A program made the translations under genes and the position numbers. The notes beneath the pieces were generated by a model. The model was given only the letters and a program-made list of their open reading frames with translations. It was not told the origin of the DNA and made no database searches. A DNA stretch of 64,000 nt from Alphaproteobacteria bacterium (GTDB lineage Bacteria > Pseudomonadota > Alphaproteobacteria > Thalassobaculales > Thalassobaculaceae). This document shows positions 47,076-57,201 of the stretch, in pieces (within the stretch, counting starts at the first letter, position 1; the number at the start of each line of letters is the position of its first letter). The stretch covers positions 1 through 64,000 of the forward strand of contig JABMNR010000045.1 in assembly GCA_013203465.1 (NCBI GenBank), read 5' to 3'.

Positions 47076-48149
47076 TCACGCGACCACACGGCCGTCGGCG
47101 TAGAGCCGGGTCCGCTCGACATCGAACGCCAGATGCGTGGCATCGGTGGGGATTTCGGTTCCTTCCGGCACCAGGAGCCGGATCGGCGACGCCACGTCAT
47201 TGGGCCGCGTCTCGACGATCCGGAACCGGCCGGCGTCGCTCACCTTGGTCACCGTCACCGGAAAGCCATCCTCGGCGAACCGCACGAATTCGGGTCGCAC
47301 CCCGACCTCCAGCGTGTCGCCGCCGCCGCTGTAGCGGGCGGCGTTGGCGGTCGGAACGTCGTGGTCGAAACAGACCGCGACCCCCGCGCGCACGGTGCAG
47401 GGCAGCAGGTTCATGCCCGGCGAGCCGATGAAATGACCGACGAAGGTGTGCTGCGGGGCTTCGAACAACTCCACCGGCGTGCCGATCTGCACCACCTCGC
47501 CCTGGTTCATCACCACCACCCGATCGGCGAAGGTCAGCGCCTCGGTCTGGTCATGGGTCACGTAGATCATGGTGGTGCGGACTCGCTGGTGCAGCTCCTT
47601 CAGTTTGGACCGCAACTGCCACTTCAGATGCGGGTCGATGACGGTCAGCGGCTCGTCGAACATGATCACGTTCACGTCCGACCGCACCAAGCCGCGGCCC
47701 AGTGAAATCTTCTGCTTGCCGTCGGCGGTCAGCCCGGACGCTCGTTTGTCGAGCCGGTCGGTCAGGTCGATCATCTCGGCGATCTCGCGCACCCGGCGGT
47801 CGACGTCCGCGGCGGCCACGCCCCGGTTGCGCAACGGGAAGGCCAAATTGTCGTACACCGTCATGGTGTCGTAGACGACCGGGAACTGGAACACCTGGGC
47901 GATGTGACGCTCGTCCGGCGGCAGCGCCGTCACGTCGGCGTCGTCGAACAGAATCCTCCCATGGCTCGGCCGCAGCAGGCCCGAGATGATGTTCAGCAGC
48001 GTGGTCTTGCCGCAGCCCGACGGGCCAAGCAGCGCGTACGCCCCACCGTCGTCGAAGGTAACGTCCAGCTGCTGCAGCGCCCAGTCCTCGGGTGCCTTTG
48101 GCTCGGCCATGTAGCTGTGGCGCAGGTCGTCGATCGTGATCTTGGCCAT
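47076..48149 (-). CDS. glpT: Glycerol ABC transporter ATPase with degenerate signature
   Basis: 357 residues. Walker A GPSGCGKT (42-49), Q-loop QFP near 88, Walker B VIMFDEP (161-167) and the H-loop His199 in YVTHDQ are intact. The C-loop, normally LSGGQ, reads LTADGKQK (140-147), so this subunit does not supply a normal signature to the partner. A regulatory OB-like C-terminal domain follows from about 240. ATG 48149 lies two bases after glpS. It works as a heterodimer with GlpS. The symbol refers to the glycerol importer, not the G3P antiporter. Confidence 0.9.
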   Translation of the reverse strand: MAKITIDDLRHSYMAEPKAPEDWALQQLDVTFDDGGAYALLGPSGCGKTTLLNIISGLLRPSHGRILFDDADVTALPPDERHIAQVFQFPVVYDTMTVYDNLAFPLRNRGVAAADVDRRVREIAEMIDLTDRLDKRASGLTADGKQKISLGRGLVRSDVNVIMFDEPLTVIDPHLKWQLRSKLKELHQRVRTTMIYVTHDQTEALTFADRVVVMNQGEVVQIGTPVELFEAPQHTFVGHFIGSPGMNLLPCTVRAGVAVCFDHDVPTANAARYSGGGDTLEVGVRPEFVRFAEDGFPVTVTKVSDAGRFRIVETRPNDVASPIRLLVPEGTEIPTDATHLAFDVERTRLYADGRVVA

Positions 48150-48151
48150 CG

Positions 48152-49258
48152 CTAGGCCCTCGCGCTGGGATCTGGTGCGTCTTGGTCGGATGCACTGGCA
48201 AGCAGTCGGCCGTCGGTCGCGAAATACATCGCCCGCGCCATATCGGCGTACAGCCGGGCATCGGCACCGACCTCGAATGGGTGAATGCCGTGCGCCTGCG
48301 ATACCCAGGTGGTCTCGCCCATGACGAAATGCACGATACTTTCGGAACCGCTCAACTCGGTCACCAGGACCCGGCCGTCGACCGCCACCGGGCGTTGGCC
48401 GCGTTGCATCGGCGTGACGAAATGCGGGCGGATGCCGACGGTGTAGTCCGCGTCCGGCAACTCCTTGAGAGCGCCGGTCGCCTCCCACCGCGTGGTCGCG
48501 TCAAGCACGAACGCGCCGTCCCGCTTGTGAACGCGGGCGGTGTTGATCGGCGGGTCGGAAAACACCTGGGCGGTGATCAGGTCGCGCGGTTGACGGTAGA
48601 GTTCGCTGGTCGGCCCGAACTGGGTCACCGCGCCCTCGAACAGCGTGGCGGTTCGACCGCCGAACAACAGGGCCTCCATCGGTTCCGTCGTGGCGTAGAC
48701 CACGATGCACTCGCGGTTGGCGAACAGACGCGGCAGCTCGTCGCGCAGCTCCTCGCGCAGCTTGAAGTCGAGATTGGCCAGCGGTTCGTCGAGCAGCACC
48801 AGATCGGCGTCCTTGACCAGGGCGCGCGCCATGGCGGTGCGCTGCTGCTGGCCGCCCGACAGCTCGGCCGGCCCTCGATCCAACATCGGCGTCAGCCTCA
48901 ACAGTTCGGCCATGGTGTGAACCCGCCGACGGATTTCGTCTTCGGCCATTCTCGCCACCCGTAACGGCGAGGCGATGTTCTCGAAGACGCTCATATTCGG
49001 GTAGTTGATGAACTGTTGGTAGACCATCGAGACGTTACGCTTCTGCACGGAAACTTTGGTCACCAGCCTGTTGTCGAACCACACCTCGCCCGAGGTCGGC
49101 CTGTCGAGCCCGGCCATCAGCTGCATCAAGGTGGTCTTGCCGGCGAGGGTCGTGCCGAGAAGGATGTTGAAGCTGCCCGGCTCCAGGCGCAGATCGGTCG
49201 GATGAATGTGCATCGCGATGCCGACGCGTTTCGCCACGTTCTTGAGTACCAGGGTCAT
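48152..49258 (-). CDS. glpS: Glycerol ABC transporter ATPase lacking the H-loop histidine
   Basis: 368 residues. Walker A is GTTLAGKT (35-42), signature LSGGQQQR (133-140) and Walker B LVLLDEP (153-159) are present. The H-loop reads VVYATTEP, with Thr191 where His is expected. Its own nucleotide site is therefore likely weak, but it offers a good signature to GlpT. A C-terminal regulatory domain is present from about 240. The gene follows a GC-rich hairpin 50 bases upstream and is the first of the membrane/ATPase genes after glpV. Confidence 0.9.
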   Translation of the reverse strand: MTLVLKNVAKRVGIAMHIHPTDLRLEPGSFNILLGTTLAGKTTLMQLMAGLDRPTSGEVWFDNRLVTKVSVQKRNVSMVYQQFINYPNMSVFENIASPLRVARMAEDEIRRRVHTMAELLRLTPMLDRGPAELSGGQQQRTAMARALVKDADLVLLDEPLANLDFKLREELRDELPRLFANRECIVVYATTEPMEALLFGGRTATLFEGAVTQFGPTSELYRQPRDLITAQVFSDPPINTARVHKRDGAFVLDATTRWEATGALKELPDADYTVGIRPHFVTPMQRGQRPVAVDGRVLVTELSGSESIVHFVMGETTWVSQAHGIHPFEVGADARLYADMARAMYFATDGRLLASASDQDAPDPSARA

Positions 49259-49308
49259 GGCGTCGTTCCCAACCGCCTTACGGAGCGCATCGTAGCGAAA
49301 GAATGGGT

Positions 49309-49340
49309 GCCGGGGCACGCACCATGGCGCGTGCCCCGGC
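49309..49340. terminator. 12-bp perfect stem-loop between glpV and glpS
   Basis: GCCGGGGCACGC (49309-49320) pairs fully with GCGTGCCCCGGC (49329-49340) around an eight-base loop. Without a T-run it is best read as a partial terminator or 3' shield, allowing more binding protein than transporter. The same arrangement is seen after the TRAP binding protein gene. Confidence 0.65.
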
Positions 49341-49363
49341 GGATCAGGTCGGAAAGAGCCGGA

Positions 49364-51097
<1,734 letters not shown>

Positions 51098-51128
51098 TCG
51101 TTTACCTCCCTGCTAAAACAGCGTGGCG

Positions 51129-51157
51129 ATCATCAAACGAAAAAAAACGAAGGTCAA
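51129..51157 (-). promoter_or_regulatory. Candidate glpV promoter with operator repeats in the spacer
   Basis: Read leftward, TTGACC (51152-51157) is a good -35 and GATGAT (51129-51134) a fair -10, 17 bases apart. The spacer consists of two AAACGAA units (51135-51141 and 51145-51151, plus strand) spaced by exactly ten bases with A's between. A third AAACGAA is at 51238-51244. This matches how DeoR-type repressors such as GlpR block promoters, but binding is inferred. Confidence 0.5.
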
Positions 51158-51219
51158 GCCGTCATTTTCATTGCCAAATTGCACCAAATTCGAAACATTA
51201 TGGGATTGTTCGCATAATT

Positions 51220-51263
51220 TCTCGCACATGTGAAAAGAAACGAAACTTTTCGCATATGCGAAA
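51220..51263. promoter_or_regulatory. Candidate GlpR palindromic operators upstream of glpR
   Basis: TTTCGCATATGCGAAA (51248-51263) is a perfect 16-bp palindrome 18 bases before the glpR ATG. TCTCGCACATGTGAAA (51220-51235) matches it at 13 of 16 positions, with centres 28 bp apart. A half site, TTCGCAT, lies at 51209-51215. TTCG/CGAA arms are like those of known GlpR sites. Autoregulation is likely. Confidence 0.55.
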
Positions 51264-51281
51264 GGCGCGAGAGGAACCGTG

Positions 51282-52085
51282 ATGGAACCGGCATCGCCGA
51301 GGCAGTCGGACATCCTGCGCATGGCGTGGGAGCTTGGACGTGTTGGCGTGGACGATCTCGCCGGGCATTTCGAAGTCACGCCACAAACCATTCGCAAGGA
51401 TTTGAACGATCTGTGCGACGGCGGTCCGTTGCAGCGCGTCCATGGCGGCGCGATCTATCCATCGGGCGCCAGCAACTACGCCTATGAGGCGCGGCGGCGT
51501 CTGGCGGCCGACGGCAAACGCCGGATCGGTGAACGAACGGCCCGTCTGATCCCCGACAACTCCTCGATCATGCTGAACATCGGCACCACCACCGAGCAGG
51601 TGGCGATAGCGTTGGGCCGGCATGACGGCATCATGGTAGTCACCAACAACATCAACGTGGCCAACATCCTGCGCGGGTCACCGACGGCCGAGGTAATCAT
51701 CGCCGGCGGGTTGGTGCGCCCCTCGGACGGCGGCATCGTCGGCGAGGCGACCGTCGACTTCATCCGCCAATTCAAGGTCGACTATGCCGTTATCGGCGCC
51801 TCGGCGATTGACGAAGAGGGCACGGTTCTGGACTACGACCTCCGTGAGGTGCGGGTTGCCCAGGAAATCATGCGCCACGCCCGACACACCATCCTGGTCA
51901 GCGACCGCATGAAGTTCGAGCGTAACGCCCCGGTACGGATCGCCCATCTGTCGGAGATCGACGTTTTCGTGACCGACGCCGAACCGCCGGAGCCGGTGAT
52001 GAATATCTGCCGTCAGAACGATGTCGTGGTCGAGATCGCCGAGGACGAGGCCACCGTGGAACGTGATGCGGAGCGGGTGGCGTGA
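51282..52085 (+). CDS. glpR: DeoR-family glycerol regulon repressor
   Basis: 267 residues. N-terminal HTH in VDDLAGHFEVTPQTIRKDLNDL (about 23-44), then the DeoR sensor domain with RIGERTARLIPDNSSIMLNIGTTTEQVA, GGLVRPSDGGIVGEATVDFI and a late SDRMKFERNAPV. The sensor should bind glycerol-3-phosphate. ATG 51282 has GAGAGGAA at good distance; the GTG one codon earlier is also possible. The stop overlaps the GTG of glpD, and operator-like palindromes lie just upstream, so it probably controls both arms. Confidence 0.92.
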   Translation: MEPASPRQSDILRMAWELGRVGVDDLAGHFEVTPQTIRKDLNDLCDGGPLQRVHGGAIYPSGASNYAYEARRRLAADGKRRIGERTARLIPDNSSIMLNIGTTTEQVAIALGRHDGIMVVTNNINVANILRGSPTAEVIIAGGLVRPSDGGIVGEATVDFIRQFKVDYAVIGASAIDEEGTVLDYDLREVRVAQEIMRHARHTILVSDRMKFERNAPVRIAHLSEIDVFVTDAEPPEPVMNICRQNDVVVEIAEDEATVERDAERVA

Positions 52086-53620
52086 CCGAGACGCACCAGA
52101 CGGTCGACATTTTCGTCATCGGCGGCGGCGTCAATGGCTGCGGCATTGCCCGCGATGCCATCGGCCGCGGGTATTCGGTCTTCCTTGCCGAAATGAACGA
52201 CCTGGCCAGCGGCACATCATCCTGGTCGACCAAGTTGATCCACGGCGGGCTGCGCTATCTGGAGCATTACGAGTTCCGGCTGGTGCGCGAGGCGTTGATG
52301 GAGCGCGAGGTGCTGTGGGCCATGGCACCGCACATCATCCGCCCGCTGCGCTTCGTGCTGCCGCATCACAAGGGCCTGCGCCCGGCGTGGTTCCTGCGCC
52401 TGGGGTTGTTCCTCTACGACCACCTGGGCGGGCGTAAGAAACTGCCGGCGACGGCCACACTCGACATGCGGACCGATCCGGCCGGGAAACCCCTGAAGCC
52501 ACTGTTCACCAAGGCCTTCGAGTATTCCGACTGCTGGGTCGACGATGCGCGGCTGGTGGTGCTGAACGCCCGTGACGCCGCCGATCGGGGGGCGGTGATC
52601 CGCACCCGCGCCAAGGTGACGGCGGCCGAGCGCACGGACACTGGCTGGCGGGTGACCGTTCAGAATCTGAGCGACGGCACCACGACCACGGTCGCGGCGC
52701 GTGTCCTGGTCAACGCCGCCGGCCCCTGGGTCGACCGGGTGTTGAACGAGGCCACCGGACGCAACGACGCGCGCAACGTGCGTCTGGTGCAAGGCAGCCA
52801 CATCGTCGTGCCCGAACTGTTCGAGCACGGCCGCAGCTACATCTTTCAGAACGCCGATGGCCGGATCATCTTCGCGATCCCCTACGAAGGGGATTTCACG
52901 CTGATCGGCACCACCGACCAGGATTATACCGGCGACCCGAAGGATGTGGCGATCACGCCGGCGGAGATCGCCTATCTCTGCGCGGCGGCCAGCGAGTATT
53001 TCGCGGCACCGGTCACCCCGGACGACGTTGTCTGGACTTATTCCGGGGTACGCCCGCTGTTCGACGACGGCGCCTCCCAGGCCCAGGAAGCGACCCGCGA
53101 CTATGTCCTGCGCGACGAGGCGGTCGGCAGCGGCGGTCTGATCAACATCTTCGGCGGCAAGCTCACCACCTACCGCAAGTTGGCCGAGGCGGTGCTGGAA
53201 AAGATCGAGGCCCGGCTGGGTACGCGCGGGCCGCGCTGGACCCATACCGGCGCTCTGCCGGGTGGCGATTTCCCGGTCGATGGCGTCGAGGCGCTGATGG
53301 CCGACATCCGATCCGCCTATCCGTTCCTCGAAGAAGCGCTGATCGAGCGCCTGACCCGGCTCTACGGCACCCGCAGCCGGGACGTGCTGGGCGAGGCTAC
53401 GTCGCTCGCCGATCTCGGCCGCTGTTTCGGTGCCGACCTGTACGTGGTGGAAATCCGCTATCTGATGACCCAAGAATGGGCGATCGAAGCGGTGGATGTG
53501 TTGTGGCGGCGGACCAAGCTTGGCTTGCGTCTGTCGGAGGCGGAGGTTCGCGCGCTGGAGGAATTCATGGCGTCGACCCCGCTGCGCGGCCCGGTACGCG
53601 ATGACCAAGCCGCCGAGTAA
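52082..53620 (+). CDS. glpD: Aerobic glycerol-3-phosphate dehydrogenase
   Basis: 512 residues, membrane-peripheral flavoprotein that oxidises glycerol-3-phosphate to dihydroxyacetone phosphate and passes electrons to quinone. FAD motif [13 protein letters not shown] (14-26), then [19 protein letters not shown] with the substrate and flavin contacts, NAAGPWVD in the middle and [19 protein letters not shown] and TRLYGTR toward the end. GTG 52082 overlaps the glpR stop (GTGA). A 15-bp tandem duplication lies between it and glpK. Confidence 0.95.
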   Translation: MTETHQTVDIFVIGGGVNGCGIARDAIGRGYSVFLAEMNDLASGTSSWSTKLIHGGLRYLEHYEFRLVREALMEREVLWAMAPHIIRPLRFVLPHHKGLRPAWFLRLGLFLYDHLGGRKKLPATATLDMRTDPAGKPLKPLFTKAFEYSDCWVDDARLVVLNARDAADRGAVIRTRAKVTAAERTDTGWRVTVQNLSDGTTTTVAARVLVNAAGPWVDRVLNEATGRNDARNVRLVQGSHIVVPELFEHGRSYIFQNADGRIIFAIPYEGDFTLIGTTDQDYTGDPKDVAITPAEIAYLCAAASEYFAAPVTPDDVVWTYSGVRPLFDDGASQAQEATRDYVLRDEAVGSGGLINIFGGKLTTYRKLAEAVLEKIEARLGTRGPRWTHTGALPGGDFPVDGVEALMADIRSAYPFLEEALIERLTRLYGTRSRDVLGEATSLADLGRCFGADLYVVEIRYLMTQEWAIEAVDVLWRRTKLGLRLSEAEVRALEEFMASTPLRGPVRDDQAAE

Positions 53621-53624
53621 ATAC

Positions 53625-53654
53625 GGTCAGCAGCCAGAAGGTCAGCAGCCAGAA
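53625..53654. repeat. 15-bp tandem duplication between glpD and glpK
   Basis: GGTCAGCAGCCAGAA occurs twice without a gap (53625-53639 and 53640-53654) in the 55-base glpD-glpK gap. It ends 21 bases before the glpK ATG and does not touch the ribosome site GGGGGAG. Confidence 0.9.
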
Positions 53655-53675
53655 CAAGATCCAACAGGGGGAGAC

Positions 53676-55172
<1,497 letters not shown>

Positions 55173-55175
55173 CCC

Positions 55176-56342
55176 CTACCCGATCACCGGCATCACCTCC
55201 GGCGCGCGGCGGGTCAGAAGCTCGCAGCCATCCTCGGTGACGACCACGTTCTCCTCCAGCACCAGCATCTTGCCCGGCGCGTATTCCAGGCCGGGCTCGA
55301 TGGTCATCACCATGCCCGGCATCAGGAGCGTGGCGTCGTCCGGGCGATTCGACGGCGGCTCGGTCAATTGCAGACCGAGACCATGGCCAAGCCGACCCAC
55401 ATCCATCCCGCCCGCCTCGTCCAAATCCAGCACCGCCGCCATGGCGCCCCAGAGCTCGGCCGCCGTCGCTCCCGGGCGCACCGCCTCGATTCCGACGGAG
55501 ACGGCGCGCCACACCGTCTCGTAGGCGTGCCGCGCCGCGTCGGTCGCCGAGCCGAAGGCGAAATTGCGGTCGAAATCGCAGAAGTAGCCGTCCCAGGTCG
55601 CGCCCAAATCCATGATCAGCACGGCGCCGTCGCCGAGCACCACCTCGCGCGAGCCGGCGATAATCTGGGAATAGCCGCCGAGGCCGGAGCAGGCGGCGAC
55701 GAACGGCACGGCGTCGACCCCGCGTTCGGCCAGGTCGAGACGCAGCGTGTTCGCCGCCGCGCGTTCCGTCATGCCCAACGCGAGCCGCCCCGGCATCGCC
55801 TCGAACGCGTCACTGGCCAACCCGCATATCACCCGGTGACGCTCGATCTCGCGCCGCGATTTCACCATGCGGAGCGCCCACAGCACCGGAGAGCCATCGA
55901 CGCACTCGATGCCCCGGAGCAAGCCGCACAGCCGATTGAAATCGGTAATCGGCATGCGCAGAACGGTCTCGCGGCCTAGCTCCCAACCGATCCGGGCGAA
56001 GCGCCGGGGCAGGTTTTGGAGCACACCGGCCAGCAGCGTTACCCCGTCATCCTCCGGCCGGGGCGCCGGCCAGGTGCGCACATCGTCGAGCCAGGTGGCG
56101 AGAAACGACTCGCGGCCGATCTCCGGCACCACGGCGACTGGCTGTCCTTCGGCGGGAACCACGACAAACCAGGGCCGGGTCGGGCTTTCCCAGAACTCGC
56201 TGGCAAAGCCGGTGACATAGCGGACGTTCGGCGGGCTGGTCACCACCAGCGCATCCAGCTCCGCCGTTCGCATCATCGCCTGGGCGCGGGCAATCCGCGC
56301 CTCGAATTCCGCGCTGGGGAACCCGCGCTCGACACCACCCAT
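55176..56342 (-). CDS. M24-family metallopeptidase/hydrolase
   Basis: 388 residues: an N-terminal creatinase-like domain (about 1-150) and the C-terminal pita-bread fold. The five metal ligands all appear: D245 in IMDLGA, D256 in YFCDFDRN, H320 in GRLGHGLGL, E349 in MTIEPG and E363/364 in VLEENVV. This suggests a dimetal Xaa-Pro peptidase-like or amide hydrolase and argues against a creatinase, which does not use metal. ATG 56342 is at the domain start. It is next to a TetR gene and an N-methyl amine operon, so it may release or open a methylated substrate. Confidence 0.85.
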   Translation of the reverse strand: MGGVERGFPSAEFEARIARAQAMMRTAELDALVVTSPPNVRYVTGFASEFWESPTRPWFVVVPAEGQPVAVVPEIGRESFLATWLDDVRTWPAPRPEDDGVTLLAGVLQNLPRRFARIGWELGRETVLRMPITDFNRLCGLLRGIECVDGSPVLWALRMVKSRREIERHRVICGLASDAFEAMPGRLALGMTERAAANTLRLDLAERGVDAVPFVAACSGLGGYSQIIAGSREVVLGDGAVLIMDLGATWDGYFCDFDRNFAFGSATDAARHAYETVWRAVSVGIEAVRPGATAAELWGAMAAVLDLDEAGGMDVGRLGHGLGLQLTEPPSNRPDDATLLMPGMVMTIEPGLEYAPGKMLVLEENVVVTEDGCELLTRRAPEVMPVIG

Positions 56343-56445
56343 CGTCCTAGCCCCCGGAAGGCCCCGCTTGGTAATCGTTGCAACGTTAAAACTGTCGGCG
56401 CCCCCTATACAGGCACATTGTTGTGACTGGTCGCGAACAAAGAAT

Positions 56446-57099
56446 TTACGCTCCCGAATGATCGTCTGGAACCACCGCGCTGGCGAACGCACGGAACGCC
56501 GCCGCTTCCTCGGTGGTCGGCTCAACTCCGGTGAAACCGCGCACATAGGCCTCGACATAGGAGAGCCGTGTCTCCATCGGCTCACCCAGGTCGAGCGCGT
56601 AGTAGCCGATCTGCATGAAGTACAGGATCCGCGCCCGCACGAAGGCATCGGTCGCCTCGTAGCCATGGCGCGCGAACATTCTCCGGATCGCCTCGACCCG
56701 CGCCGCATCGGCGTCATCCAAGACCCGTCGCACCGCCTCGGATCGCCGCGCCCATTCCCGAACCGCGAAGTCGAGACGCGGGTCGAACACCGCGTCGTCG
56801 GTCCAGCACTCGAAGACATGCAGCACCGCCTGGACGATCGAGTCCGCCGGCCGAGCGGCACGCTCAACGATCGCCGCCGTGTTGGTGTCGAGCCAGCGCC
56901 ACAGCATCTGATCCAACAGATCCTGCCGGCTCTTGAAGTACCAGTAGAAGCTGGACCGCGAGACATCCAGGGTGCGAGCCAGATCCTGAATCTTCACCCG
57001 CTCGACCCCTTCGTCGATCAGGACAGCCAGCGCGGCGTTCAGCCAATCCTCATGGCTGACCTTGGTCTGTGGGTAGCGGCTGACGGTGGTCTCGGTCAT
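56446..57099 (-). CDS. TetR-family transcriptional regulator
   Basis: 217 residues. N-terminal HTH (about 17-65) contains IQDLARTLDVSRSSFYWYFKSRQDLLD; the C-terminal helices form the ligand pocket, unlike any family I could name. ATG 57099 is preferred to a frame start at 57171, which would cover the dyad GACACAAGTGTC at 57127. It diverges from the flavoprotein/MttB operon across about 100 bases and is its likely local repressor. Ligand may be the amine substrate or a product. Confidence 0.87.
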   Translation of the reverse strand: MTETTVSRYPQTKVSHEDWLNAALAVLIDEGVERVKIQDLARTLDVSRSSFYWYFKSRQDLLDQMLWRWLDTNTAAIVERAARPADSIVQAVLHVFECWTDDAVFDPRLDFAVREWARRSEAVRRVLDDADAARVEAIRRMFARHGYEATDAFVRARILYFMQIGYYALDLGEPMETRLSYVEAYVRGFTGVEPTTEEAAAFRAFASAVVPDDHSGA

Positions 57100-57126
57100 G
57101 TCGTACCCTGCCCTGCCGATAGTTTG

Positions 57127-57138
57127 GACACAAGTGTC
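57127..57138. promoter_or_regulatory. Candidate TetR operator
   Basis: GACACAAGTGTC has inverted arms GACAC and GTGTC separated by two bases. It stands 28 bases upstream of the TetR ATG and 64 before the divergent flavoprotein ATG, in position to control both. The site is short, so confidence is limited. Confidence 0.4.
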
Positions 57139-57201
57139 TAGACTCACGTTTCCCGGTGCCCTAGCGTTCACGCCTCGACGCTTGACTGGGGAGGACGGGC
57201 C

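Noticed and set aside
55176-56342. Creatinase, because of the nearby sarcosine-type enzymes
   Set aside because: Creatinase is metal independent, while all five M24 metal ligands are present here.
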